This document shows, piece after piece, positions 13,886 to 25,971 of a DNA stretch of 64,000 nucleotides; the stretch's first letter is position 1; each line of letters starts with the position of its first letter. This DNA is from Synanceia verrucosa (taxonomy: Eukaryota; Chordata; Actinopteri; Perciformes; Synanceiidae), in NCBI GenBank assembly GCA_029721515.1, contig CM056561.1, positions 15,356,135 through 15,420,134 on the forward strand. The letters are read 5' to 3'. The position numbers were made by a program, and so were the translations under genes. The notes beneath the pieces were generated by a model. It made no database searches and had not been told where the DNA came from. It worked only from the letters and a program-made list of their open reading frames with translations.

Positions 13886-14093
13886 TTAAAATGTGCAGGA
13901 AAGATCTGTTTGCTTTATTGTTGTATTCTGTGCCTTAAATGAATCTGATCTGTTTATTATCAAACAGATTAATTTATTGCTTGTGTTCGTTGAAAAATAC
14001 ATGAGAAGAGGCCTAGAAAATAATCATTGCATTAAATCGCAATATTGAGGAAAAAAATCGCTATTAGATTATTTTCCAAAATTGTTCAGCCCT
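13886..14093 (+). mobile_element. hAT 3' fragment
   Basis: Close match to 32613-32845 (TTTGCTTTATTGTTGTA, TTAATTTATTGCTTGTGTTC, AATACATGAGAAGAGGCC), ending GTTCAGCCCT. The left part of the hAT is missing. Confidence 0.8.
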
Positions 14094-14648
14094 CATTATA
14101 GGAAAGTCAACCAACTGAAAAAAAAAGTGTTTGGCAAGTATGCATGTAAAAAACACTTGAAAAGAGCAGGACATCGCTGAGTAAGTGTGTGTATGTGTGA
14201 GGCCCCTGAAGAGAAAGCTGCTCAGCAACACAACTCCCACCTTGGCTGCTTTGATAACTCCTATGTCCTCGCCAGCATCCTTGCCTTTTGCACAACTAAC
14301 ATGCAGGTGGGGGGTTGGTTTAATGGGATGTTAAATAAGCTGTAAAGTAGGTAAGACACTAGATTCGCTTCAAGGTGGAGACACCAATTGGGATTTTTTT
14401 TCTGACCGGCAGCCCACTGCCCTGTTACCAGCCAAGACTGTGCATTGTATGTTGCTGTGGTTGAAGTGCCTAAGAGGCCATACAGCTACAACGATAACAC
14501 AATGTACAAACACATTAAATCCATCATTTATCGCCAGCTGCAGTGTATTGACAAATTGTCGTGGACACATGTGGCCGCTTTTCCAGTAAGTCTCCACCGC
14601 GTCAGTTTAGCTCTGATTTCTGCCTGAAATGTCAGGGAGTGCTCGGTT

Positions 14649-14678
14649 GAGAGAGAGAGTGCGTGTGTGTGTGTGCGT

Positions 14679-14711
<33 letters not shown>
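14649..14711. repeat. (GA)n-(TG)n-(GA)n microsatellite
   Basis: GA, then TG, then GA runs. Confidence 0.95.
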
Positions 14712-14716
<5 letters not shown>

Positions 14717-15845
14717 AACAATGCATTTGAAGTAAGCAGTTACATCATTGCTGTAAACGCACACAATTCAGTGCGTGTACAGTTTATTTGTCGAAGAATA
14801 AATGCTACAAAGACCCAAAAAAAGCACATTTCTGAAAAAATGGTATAGATCAAACAGGGAAATAGACCAGCATAATGCAAATGTTGACTTCTATAATAGG
14901 ATAGTTGTCCTCAATTTTATCACAAATGTAGTCCCACAATAGTAGTGTCACAAGTATTTGAACTGTAAATCCAATCTATAAATCCAAGATGTCAGTAAGC
15001 CTACCTACTTTGCCAACCAGGCCAGAAAGATGCAACATATTTCATGATATTTGTAAAGAAAACTGCATAATAATGGTAACTGATTCATGTTAACTGATAA
15101 CTGATTTGTCCTGTCTGCCACTGCATTTGTGGAAGATATTCAAGGCACTTCTGGTATACTTTAAATCAGACAGAAAAGAAAAAAAAAAAGTCTGTCTGAA
15201 AATTGTGGCATTACTCACAATGACACACCCATAAAGTCATGAAAGCGCCTCACCAATGACAGCGTTCACATTTTCACTATTCATACATAGACACATGGTC
15301 AAATGTGGACACGGGATTTGTGAATCTCAGTCTCTAGTGAAGTCATAAAGTGCATGACTGTCGAACATAATAGCTGTTTGTTTTTTTTGTTTTTTTCAAA
15401 GGCAGTTTGAATCACCACATGTTAAAGCTGGATCTGATTCTGAGTGACAGTTTGAACTCTGCTGTGACCAGCACAAATGTAAATAAGTGGGATAAGGGAG
15501 GAAGATCAGAAAGAGCTAAGTGTGCAGATGTTTAGCCGTTCTTTCCCCAGTAATGTGCCTGAATTCATGGATTTGTGTGTGTAATCACATGGTGTGTACA
15601 TGCATGCACCAAAGATGCTGAAATTCCACCATCCAGGCCACACTTCAACAATCACTGCACACAAAAACTGGCCAACACCATATGGATAGAAAGAAGAGGG
15701 AAAAAGGAGGATGAAGAAGCACAAATCATTATGTCTGTTTAGACTTGTTGCGGCAATTGTTTGTTGCTTGTTTTTTTTTTCCCCTCACTGTGTAAACCAG
15801 CATACGTCCTCGGAAAACATAACCACTCTCTTCTGGTTTCGGCAG

Positions 15846-15846
<1 letters not shown>

Positions 15847-15882
<36 letters not shown>
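15847..15882. repeat. (TG)n microsatellite
   Basis: About eighteen TG units; the Cys/Val and His/Thr open frames on both strands are artefacts of it. Confidence 0.95.
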
Positions 15883-15883
<1 letters not shown>

Positions 15884-16050
15884 ACGCACAAAAAATTGCA
15901 TGTTGTCTTAGGCAGATAAACAAAACTACTGACATCTGCTGTACAGCTGAATTCAGTCAGTGTTCGGTGTGTCTGTGGGGTGAGCAATATACTGTATATA
16001 CGGCTCATGACACGTGTAAAAAACTGACTTAAAAACAAAACCAATCTTTC

Positions 16051-16425
16051 TAGGGGTGTCCCGGATTATATCGGCCTGCATCTATAATCTCGGATATAAG
16101 CGCTCCGATATAAGCAGTCCAAGGTTCTAACAAAGTAGAAAGGTGTAGGAATGATGTCGGCCGTGTGCCAGTATTTTTTGTTTAAGTGTGAAAAAGACAT
16201 CGCAGCTGAGCGCAAAACTTCAGTTCAGCACGACCAACCCCATCGCACATTTGAAGCAGTATCGCAAAAAAACAGCATGAGGATTTTTTTTTGCAAGAAC
16301 ACGAAGGCAAAGAAACAAATTTCTACGTTTGATCCATGCTGATATCGGATCGGTATCAGCCAATACTCGAGACTCCAATATCTGTATTGTATCGGAAGTG
16401 AAAAAGTTGTATCGGGACATGCCTA
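16051..16425. mobile_element. hAT-type MITE
   Basis: 375 bp with inverted ends TAGGGGTGTCCCGGAT and TAGGCATGTCCCGATA. No clear 8-bp duplication. The interior around 16151-16340 keeps a short open stretch (MMSAVCQYFLFKCEKDIAAE), perhaps a transposase N-terminus leftover. Confidence 0.65.
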
Positions 16426-16539
16426 CACCTTGCATTACCTACTTTCATTCAATATGTCAGTCTGTCAATAACAAATAAATACATCACAAATAAATTAATA
16501 AATAATAATATCTGATTAATTATTATTAATTTATCTCCA

Positions 16540-16597
16540 TTATGTCTTAGGGCGGAAGGCAGGGTACACCCTGGACAAGTCACCACCTCATCGCAAT
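16540..16597 (-). repeat. V-SINE fragment
   Basis: 58 bp matching the 3' half of the V-SINE (GCAGGGTACACCCTGGACAA, CACCTCATCGCA on the plus strand). No flanking duplication seen. Confidence 0.7.
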
Positions 16598-19500
16598 AAT
16601 TTATACCTTAATTATAAAGAATAAATTACCGAAGAGCAATCTGACTTCAAAATGACACATTCACATTCTTATCTGGAATTCTAAAATTAAATCCCTCTAA
16701 AATGTCACATCAGAACTGTGCTCCGTCTAACTTAAAATGTGTTTACGAGAATAATCGCACTGGCAGGGTCATACTTACCAACGGGTTAAATTTATATTTG
16801 ATATTTATATTTTACAAATAAATATGAAAAAGGCAATATATATTGCACCACAGTGTAACCCTTGGTACATCCAGTACGTTTACCAGTTGAAGATGAAGTA
16901 GATGGAGTGGAAGCTGTTTACAAGTCACACTAGCTAGAAACTTTTGGCTCTGTGGCAAAGGAAGGCGCAGAAGGAGAACTCAATATGCATCACCAGGGGT
17001 CTGCTAATTGCACTGGACTGGATCCACAAATGTGTGTCACTGCTATGAGTCCTGTGGTTAATGACTCGCACCCCCTAGGGATATAAGACAGAGTTTTTGG
17101 TGGCCTGGAATCTTGATAGAGCTAGGCACTGTATAAGAAAAGGCCTTTGGGATTACTGTGGAAATATATATACTTATTATTGATTCAGATCAGGACCAGA
17201 ATGAAATTTTCAAATCAAAAGAGAAATATATAGCAAGAAATAGCAAAAAGAGATCAGGTCACAAGATATTCATGGAATGACAATATTATGTAATAGATGC
17301 TGAATCCAGTCAAAGCTGCCAGCAGGAAGCCTGGATAGAAATGTGGGTTCTGCAAAAAAGTAAAAAAAAAATAAAAAATAAAAATAAATTCAATCATGCA
17401 TATATACATATACTCACACACCATCAGAATAAAATGACTGCCGTTGACTGACGCTCCTATATATGCAAGTTTCTTCATGCTTCTCTCTTTTCAGAACTGT
17501 AAAAACAGTAAGCCCTATACAGCCAGATTTTGCATTACTTCAGCACTGGAGCACATCATTTTTCAACTTTGTTTCTTTAAATACTTCCATAATTCCATAA
17601 TTGATGACCACCTCATTGCTTACTTCAAAAGCAAATTTACCTCTATCCAATGGCATACGCACTGTCACAAAAGTTGATTCCACTGTTTGCCTCAATCCCA
17701 TGCAAACAATTTCTAAGTTGGCTAAGGTGAATTAAAATACCTCACCTCGCTGCTGCCCCTGGCTCCAAGCCAGCTGAGGGGCCTCTCAGCCTGGATGATG
17801 GGGACTAAAAGCCTCCATCTCACCCTGACAGAGTATTGTTGAGTTTCCTTAAAATGATCTTTGTGCGATGTCTGGTGCATAACATTAAGTAAAGAATACA
17901 GAATGAATGTGAAAATGATGATGGAGAGTACATCCTCACAAAAATGTGTTAATCCTTCCAAATGACACTCTGTCAAGTATCTATACTCCCTGTTTGTTTT
18001 TGGACTTTTGTCTGCAGTCTGATTTTCACTGAGGGAAAAACATGTTCGGTTGTACTGAGGTCAGGCAACCCAACTTGACCAGTCAAAAACATTTTTTTTG
18101 GCCACAATAAAAAAAAAAAAGTCATTTTCTGTTTTTACTGTGTGTTGAGTGTCATTGTCCTACTGCAATGTCATAAAATTCAGAACTATGCATAATTAAA
18201 GGGATACAAGTCCATCCATCCATTACCTACCACTTATCCTCATAGGGTCGTGGGGGGGCTGGAGCCTATCCCAGCTTAGGGCAGAAAGCAGGGTACACCC
18301 TGGACAAGTCGCCACCTCATCGCAGGGGGGATACAAGTCCTACTATTTAACCCACTATATGTATGAAAACCATTTTGTTCCTTGTTTGTAATAGTTTAAG
18401 TTCTTTGTCTTGTCATGTTTGTTACAAATGTAGCTGATAGTGTATCGCTCAACAGTTTTACAGGGTATCTATCAGTGGCACTGTCTCCTGGCTCACGGGA
18501 GCTGATGATAGCTTGAGCCTTTCAACTCTAAAGTACAGATGAATTGAAAATGGAAGGTTTGGCTGGAAATGACTGCTGTGAAATAACACAGTGAAATGCC
18601 GACAAGCTCGACAGGCTAATTCTCCTCACCTTTTCAACTCTGCCCCTGTCAAAACCAAACTATCCATTGAAAAGAATGGTGAAAGAACTGTGTTATTATG
18701 TTTGATATTTATTTGGGTCACAGTGCTCATCCATTTTCTGTGGCTTAGAAACATATTGCACATGGTGAACATGGTAGATAATATTGTGTGTAATGCATCC
18801 AAGAGGCATTTGGCCATAAAGAAACCAGAAAAGAAACTTTTTTTTTTTTTTTTTTGAAAATGCTGTGTTCCATAACAGGGTTCCAATTTGAAGTGGCTGG
18901 CTTACAGTGTCCATTGAGCAGAGTTAAAAACAAAAGGAAACATCCAGCACTGCAAACACACTCAGGCAAACACCGCAGGCTGACCAAAAGGACACACAAT
19001 AATAACCATGTGCAAACACAATACGCTATACACGGGGAGCACACTCACAGGGAGGTAATTTGTGGAATAGATTGGGAATACGGACAGAGAGAGAAAATCT
19101 GAAAAAGTGAGAAAAAAGCAATGATAGAAGGAAGTGGCGGGAGCTGACTGGAGGAGAGCCACGGAGTGAAACTGTAGATAGTGTGGAGAACATAGTGTGG
19201 TTACTGTGAAACAGCTGCGTCAGCTTCCAGCATACACACTGGACACTATCGTATTCACAGCATGGATAGAGTCAAACGTGTACGCATTCCCTGTGATGCA
19301 AAACAAGTTATGGAAATAAACAGAGTGACGCACTCTCGCATTGCAGCTTGGTTGCCAGATCATGAATGTGACATCTTGCACACTGACCCCCTTTCCACGT
19401 GACAATAAATGTGTTTCGAATCCAGATTGTGTCTAGTTGTGATCTAACGTGATTGCATTTACACCTGGCATTAATGTCTCCTGAGTCCACATTAAGATCC

Positions 19501-20027
19501 AATTGCTCTCTCTGAGAGGGCTGAGAGGAAAGCTGCATTATGCACGGGCTTGTAGCCAGGAGCCTCAAAATGCTGCCTTTGTGGGGTTTTTTTTTTTTTT
19601 TAATAAAATAAATAAACATATAGAACAAACTACACCCTGTGGTCTCCTTTCAAGTCAACACAAAGGATAGTTCCTCGCCGGAGTCCTTGTCTCTGGACAG
19701 ACAGTTTCCTGCGGTCATTTTCATTTTGTGCCAAAGGTTGAGCCTACGCTATGCTGCCACACTTTAGAATGAAATTACTGGACTCTCTGGGCATGTGACT
19801 TCCTGATCCTGTAATTATTCACTTAACCAGGAGGAAATCTCACAACATGCTCTCTGCCAGCGGCGCAGCTGTATTGCCACCACAAAAGGTCACAGGTGCA
19901 CTCCAAGGCTTCCTCCAGCCTGTCAAAATGACAGGCGCCCCTCAATTTTTTCCTCTCATTGTGCTGCAAATTTCCCTAGCATTGCAAATTTCAGTCCATG
20001 TGGTCGTTGCATGAGGATTGCATTGTT
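16598..20027. other. no gene recognised; one exon-like stretch
   Basis: Besides the V-SINE at 18.2 kb, minus 17746-17835 is open in one frame (LLVPIIQAERPLSWLGARGS) between CTGTCAG and a GTGAGG donor. It matches no protein I know and is not in phase with the candidate exon at 37.1 kb. Confidence 0.4.
18214..18327 (-). mobile_element. V-SINE, 5'-truncated
   Basis: Only the 3' part of the element, bounded by 13-bp duplication GGGATACAAGTCC (18201-18213 and 18328-18340). The perfect duplication shows that truncation happened at insertion. Confidence 0.88.
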
Positions 20028-20555
20028 CCTATACAACTTTTTCACTTCCGATACAATACCGATATTACAGCCTTGGCCGAGTATTGGCCGACACTGATAT
20101 CAATCTGATAAGATATCAGCATGAATCCATCCATACATCCATATACAATACAAACTTTTATTACTTATTTTGATGTATGGAATATTAGAAAAGTCTTGAT
20201 CAAGTGATATTACTCAAACAGAGAACAATAGTCAGCAACAGTAGGTATGAGAAAAACTGACCCATTATTAACCAATGGGTTACAACAATTTTAAAATTAT
20301 ACATAAGAATATTTTATAAATAATAATTGTTAATATTAATAAGTTTTAATAAAATTCAAAAAATTTAAGACCCTGAAAAATAAGCTCAATAAAACCAATA
20401 AAATTAGATTTTTAAAGTGCAAAATAACCACTAGCATATTCTACATTAGCATAAACCAAATAGAAATAAGACTCTGAAAATCTTCATGGTGTTTCTTTTG
20501 TGATGCTGCTTCAAATGCGCAATGAAGTTGGTCGTATTTAACTACCCCAGTTCTG
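20028..20555. mobile_element. longer relative of the 16.05-kb hAT MITE
   Basis: On the reverse strand ATACAACTTTTTCACTTCCG at the left end, and the CGACCAAC...TTTGAAGCAG stretch near 20490-20535, match 16051-16425. It has lost its outer terminus and carries extra AT-rich interior sequence. Confidence 0.55.
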
Positions 20556-21011
20556 TGCCGCCATGGGAAATGTGCAAAAAAATCTGAAATTGTATCACTA
20601 AGCAACCAGTGATGCTACTGCTGTGTGTGATGTACAGGCCAATGGTTTCACCTGGGGACCCTGAGAGTAGGTGTATACAGTATCATGTTGTCAGTGGGGA
20701 GGGAGCCAAGGAATTAATTAGGATTAGATTCTCTCTGGTAGTTGGTTTGAATAGGATAAGTGCTCAGTCACAGCTGCAACTAAAAGATAATTGGAAATTA
20801 TGTTTATTTCCTTTCAGGGTGATGGGAGACTGCGCATCTGCAAAGAGAACATTTCATGGCATTCATGATGTTGTCAGAAGTGTTAGATGATGAGCATTGA
20901 TGGCCTCTGTTCTTTTTTGTTCCTCGTGTTTATAATAGTACATAACTCCTTGCAAATCCTGTGTGCACATGATTCTGTTCTTTATCCAACCTTGTTCAAC
21001 AGCTTAATTTT

Positions 21012-21215
21012 TTAGACTTACTTTATTGATCCCTCAATGGGGAAATTACATTTTTTCACTCTGTTTTTCTCTGTTTTTCACTCAGTGCCCAGGAGGAGGA
21101 ACTGGCACCTCTCCAGCTACCAGTCCACTCTCCACATTTTGGTCCGACCTGGACTTGAACTGGCGACCCACCGATTCCCAGCCCAAGTCACTACAGACTG
21201 AGCTACTGCCGCCCC
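21012..21215 (-). mobile_element. tRNA-derived SINE, internally deleted
   Basis: Minus-strand copy of the SINE at 32896. It keeps the tRNA-like head (GGCAGTAGCTCAGTCTGTAG, GCCAGTTCAAGTCC) and the 3' end (TTTCCCCATTGAGGGATC, AATAAAG), but lacks about 170 bp of the middle. Confidence 0.8.
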
Positions 21216-21802
21216 AATGAGTAACAACACCTGCTTCTTATGTGGTGATGAGATGTGCTAATTACTTTGAGCCTTTATGCTTGATCACTGCAGTGTCAGC
21301 CTGAGCAACAACAAATGCCAGTGATTGTGATTCGTATTTTTCAAACCTTTGGCAATTTCATTTTTTGAAGTTGCAGGCATATTTTCTGTTGTTTTATAGG
21401 CTGTGGGAAGAACGTATGTGACCTTTGGAGTCCATAAAGACACAGATAAAAAAAAAAAAAAAAAAACAGTTAAAATAGCCTTCAGCCTTTAGTTTATGTT
21501 TGGAAAGGTAAGAAAATATCCAATAAAATGATCTTTTTAAAACATTTTTAAACCACTTATTCTTTGAGATTAAAACCATCCTATCCTTTTCTCAAGATCG
21601 AATCAATTGTACGGTTGCATTTGCACTTCATAATACCTGTAATAAAATAACCACTCGCACAAGCACAATCATCACGACTATCCTCGGAAAAACTTGTCTC
21701 TTCCAAGATCTAGAATTTTAAATATATTAACAAAAGAGTTTTCATTTATGTCCACTGTGTGGGCGAAATGCATTCAATTAATATAGTGAATCACATCAGC
21801 AA

Positions 21803-22113
21803 ACACACACACACACACACACTCGTACTGCTATCTTAGTGAGAACATTCATTGTCATAATGCATTTCCTCGTCCCTTACCCTAACCTTAACCATCAAAA
21901 ATAAATGCCTAACCTCAACCCCTACCCTTATCCTAACATAAGCCTAATCTAACCCTAACCCAAAAATCAAGTCTTAAGTCTCAAAAAGCTCTTTAAAGGT
22001 CTGTCAGAAAGTACAGACCAGCAAAAATGTCCTCACTTCCCAAAAATGTCCTCACTTTGTTGGTTAAAAACTCACTCTGGTCCTCACTATGTAGCAAGTA
22101 CAAGAACACACAC
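21803..22113. repeat. fish repeat with degenerate telomere-like units
   Basis: (CA)n at each side encloses AACCCTAACCC-like units at 21880-21965 and two near copies of AAAAATGTCCTCACTT. A related segment is at 55799-56030. Confidence 0.6.
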
Positions 22114-22230
22114 ACACAAAATCTAGACCGATTTAATCTTTTTTATGGTCTTCAAGTTACGTCATTTTCCCCAAACGATTCAGTCTGAAGGGCAAGGCAG
22201 TGTGCACTGTGCAAGAGAGACTGCGTACAA

Positions 22231-22281
22231 GTGTGTGTGTGTGTGTGTGTGTGCGTGTGTGCGCGCGTGTGTGTGTGTGTG
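22231..22281. repeat. (TG)n with CG interruptions
   Basis: TG repeat broken by GCGTGTGTGCGCGCG, a Z-DNA-prone alternating purine-pyrimidine stretch. Confidence 0.95.
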
Positions 22282-23456
22282 GCAGTGTTCGTTCTTCCTT
22301 CTCTGGGGCATATACAAGCTATGATCGGCATAGCAGTGCAACAAATCTGACCAAAGCACCAAAGCAGTTTACAGTTCCTGCCAAAAGCAAATTGTCTTGA
22401 CACTACCAAATACAGCAGAGGTAAAAAAAATGGATTAGACCAACACAGAAAAACTATAACATGGAAAAAACAGAAAGGGGGGGGGATAACAAGCGTAAAA
22501 TGCTGGTAGTGGAGAAGAGAGAGAAGGGCAAACGACAACAGAAGGAAATGAGGCGGAGACAGACGGTAAGAAGAATGAGACAGAGCATGTTTAAAGGCAA
22601 ATTAAGACTTTACTGCTACCCGGAATTACATTTATGGCCAATTTATTGACCAAAACAACAGCAAAAAAAAAAAAACAACAACAGGAAAAGCTGGGTTGCA
22701 TTAAATCCATTCTGTATTTATTGAACTCTGGACAAAGAATGCAAATAAAACTTACTTTGACCACCTGAGGTGAAGGAATAAAGACAATGAGAAAATAAGG
22801 CCAAAATTGCTGCATGTCCATCTTATTTGCATTCAATTCAAAATAAATACAAATAATTTATTATCATTAATATTGTAAAAGACTTGACATACAGAGACAC
22901 ACGTGATAAAGGATTTGCGACATAACAGTATCGTCAATATTAATGATTTACAGTAATCCACGTTGCTGACTTTAACGTCACCTTGACTGTGACTTTAAAT
23001 AAACATGGGAGAGACTATTGAGAATAACCTTTATGTACACACAGTGCATGACACAGTGTGTACTGTGTAGTGGGTACAGAATGTATTCTGCATAAAAACA
23101 AACTCATTAAGGTACTAAATGGAAGGATAAGTTGTTTTGTATTTGTAATGTTAGACGCATTGGTAGGTTCCAACAGTGTAGAAATAGTGGAAATGCATAA
23201 AAGCACGAAGAGACATAAAGACTGAATCAAGCATTCTCCTAGTTTAACAGACTGACAAAGAGGATAAAGAAACCACGTTTCTGGAAGGCTTTCAAAGAAA
23301 TTTTTGTAATTCCAGTGGGACCTGACTTTAAGACAAATTTTAAATCTAAAACCAGACGTAAGCTGGTAAGTAAATCTAGCTTGTCTACACCACATGATGA
23401 AATTACAACCACGCAGGATGACAAAAAGACAAATAGTTGTTAACAGATCTCCACAC

Positions 23457-23600
23457 TAGGCCTGTCACGATAATCAATAAATCAATTAATCGCATGATAA
23501 ATAAAAAAGGAATCAGTCATTTTGCCGGCTTCGATATATCGCCATGCGCATGCATGTTCGTTTTCCTCATCTTTATCTGCCAAAGAGGCTGGATGACAAG
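23457..23600 (+). repeat. hAT left-end fragment
   Basis: Begins TAGGCCTGTCACGATAATC, a hAT-like terminus. No matching right end was found. The dispersed repeat at 23600-23760 follows directly. Confidence 0.4.
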
Positions 23601-23760
23601 AGGATCTCGGATAGTCGGATTAATCTCACAACCAGACATAGAATTCATGCTATCTGCTACAAGTTTTGTTGTAAGGCTGGAAGCGCTGGGAGCACTAAAC
23701 TTTGAGGTTACGTTGAGCTGAGCTCCAACTTCCGACTTCCAGTGAACACACCACAGGGCA
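23600..23760 (+). repeat. dispersed repeat family, copy C
   Basis: AGTCGGATTAATCTCACAAC, AGACATAGAATTCATGC and CTTCCAGTGAACACACCAC. Lies just inside the hAT-like end at 23457. Confidence 0.6.
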
Positions 23761-25493
23761 AACTCGGCAATACGTTATGATAGGCCTACTCCAAACTGTC
23801 ACTCTTTTTCCCCAAACTTTACCCATTTAAGAGATAAATGTCAAATAAGGGTTTATTTTTTCCAATTCTGAAATCCAAGTACTTTCACTGAGTGAGAGAG
23901 GGAGAGAGGGAGAGAGTGAGCGACAAAATGTTCAAAGTCAAAAGGTACTTCTTCCTGTCCTCTTTGGCCTGCTGTTTTCCATTTACACTGGATCCATGCA
24001 TGTACATGTGTCAGAAGGTGCAGGCAGGAAGAAGACGAAGAGAGAGAAAGTCAGCTTGTAATTGCAAAAAGGGATATTGACTCTAACTGAATTTAGAGCA
24101 TGTGTGTGCATGAAGCATGCCCGCACACACTTCAGGATGACTAATTGTCCCAAAAACAGGATGGGATGGGTGGAGCCTTCTGTGGGGGGCCTGTTGAGTT
24201 ACAACCAATCCCCCTCTGTGGGCTTGTCTCTCCCTCTCTGTGCTACAGTAGCATCTGGACAGAGAACATGAGGAATGGGTGGGAGGGAGATTGAGAAGGG
24301 TAGCTCACAGAAAGCCCCTTACGTTGGGCCTCCACAGACAGATACAGAGAGAGTGAGCAAGAAAGAGACAGAAGCTGAATCTCATTTGCTTGTGTTTTAT
24401 ATTTCCATCCCTGCAATCTCCAGAAATATTTACACTCCCCTTAGAATATTATAAAATGAAGAAAAGCACAAGTTGTCATTTCCTTCCCTGTTTTAACAGT
24501 GTGGAATTAGGGGCCAACAGCTTTCCTGGTTCCTCAAAGTTTGGAAATATGAAGCGCTAAAGCTCAAAACAAAGTCTCCAAAGCTTCCTCATATACTGTC
24601 CAGTGAGTGTGACTTTGGCTGACAGCGCTGTCAGCAGTCATGCTGTGCTAGAAGTTTAGAACTATGCTCTGACGGATGCACACTTTTCTTTTTATTTCCC
24701 TGAATGAGTGAACAGCTCACATTTCAGGCTGTTACAAGAGTTTATTCTGGGGGGCTGTGACTGGGCAGAGGAGTGAATAATAAAATTGTAGGTAAGGTAT
24801 GCTACTGTATAAAAAAATAACAAAACAAAATGTGGACCACAAGCACATCCTTCCTTACGATATAGGCCTGCCATTTGGTACTGCCTGGGCAGGTAACCTA
24901 TGTTTTTCAGAGCTTTTACACTGAAAGCAGTTGCCTGGCTGCTGCTGCTGGAAAAGAAAGAAGTTAATTTAGCTTGGTTGGTTCTGGGCCGAGAACCCAA
25001 AACAATGAGCTGAGATATGTAAAAACACTCACCAGAGTCTCCAGAGAGACTCCAGTTACATTAAACCATTTGACACATTGTTAAAAATATTGATTAGTGC
25101 TGCTCTACGTCATAATCGCAACACAAAAATGTTCCTTGCGCAACTTAAAAACAAAACAAAGAAGGCTTGGAGTTAAGGACAGTCTGTTATTCTTCCCTAA
25201 AAATGAACTCGTTATTAGTCAGCATGTTTTGCACACATATGAAATCGAGAACCCTCCGAAACAAACCTTGTGGTTCTCTTCAACTGTGCAGTGTGAACAC
25301 AAATTGCTCCAGAAAGGTTTTGTTATTGCAAATTTGGGACTCATGGAATTGTGCTCAGACGCCTGAAATTACAAGGGCCAGCTGCGGGCCAAACAGATGA
25401 CTACTCATTTAAGTCCATAAAGATTTAAAATATTTAAAAAAAAATGATTCAAATTAAGTAGCCTAGTTTTGATTAACAAGTTTCACTATGTAT

Positions 25494-25963
25494 TAGGGAT
25501 GCACCAATCCACTTTTTTAACTTTCGATATCTGATGTTTATCCAGAAATACGATACAGATACAGAAAAACAGCGCTGAATTTCCTCACAAACTATGTCTC
25601 ATTGTGTGGAAAAGAATTGGATCATTCTTTTGGGAACATCAGAACTGACCTAAACATTTCTTTCCTAATTTTCTAAATGTACTGACTTATTTATTTATTT
25701 AACAACTGAGCACCAGCGCAGCAATCTGAAATCCTGTTGACTCGCTAATTTTGACAGCCCTATTAAAAAAAAAAAAAAAATAGTTAAACTTTGTTCACTC
25801 TAAAACAAATGCAAACTTCTGCCAGAGTATGATGTTTCTCACAGCGTAAAGTAGTGTAGAATTACACTGAATAGATCTGCCCCATGGATCGGGCCCATTG
25901 TCACGGATACCCAGTCTTCTTCGATATCAGTACCAATACCAATATCATATTGGTGTATCCCTA
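25494..25963. mobile_element. hAT-type MITE with perfect 8-bp TSD
   Basis: 470 bp between CTATGTAT copies (25486-25493, 25964-25971). Ends TAGGGATGCACCAATCC and TAGGGATACACCAATATG. No coding sequence. Confidence 0.9.
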
Positions 25964-25971
25964 CTATGTAT

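Larger units (their letters stand above)
14100..16050. other. no gene recognised; microsatellites only
   Basis: Contains the two microsatellites at 14649 and 15847. Open frames here mirror simple repeats. Confidence 0.55.
21216..25493. other. no gene recognised
   Basis: Holds the repeats listed at 21.8, 22.2, 23.46 and 23.6 kb. The rest is AT-rich sequence without convincing exons. Confidence 0.55.

Noticed and set aside
17746..17835. Candidate next exon of the 37-kb gene
   Set aside because: In the phase required after MPHQ the frame stops within 13 codons; no protein similarity.
21880..21965. Interstitial telomere as evidence of chromosome fusion
   Set aside because: Units are degenerate and embedded in a repeat that has a relative at 55.8 kb; a dispersed repeat explains it better.
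22152..22538. 128-codon minus-strand frame with His/Thr run
   Set aside because: Driven by the (TG)n repeat at 22231-22281; no recognisable domain.
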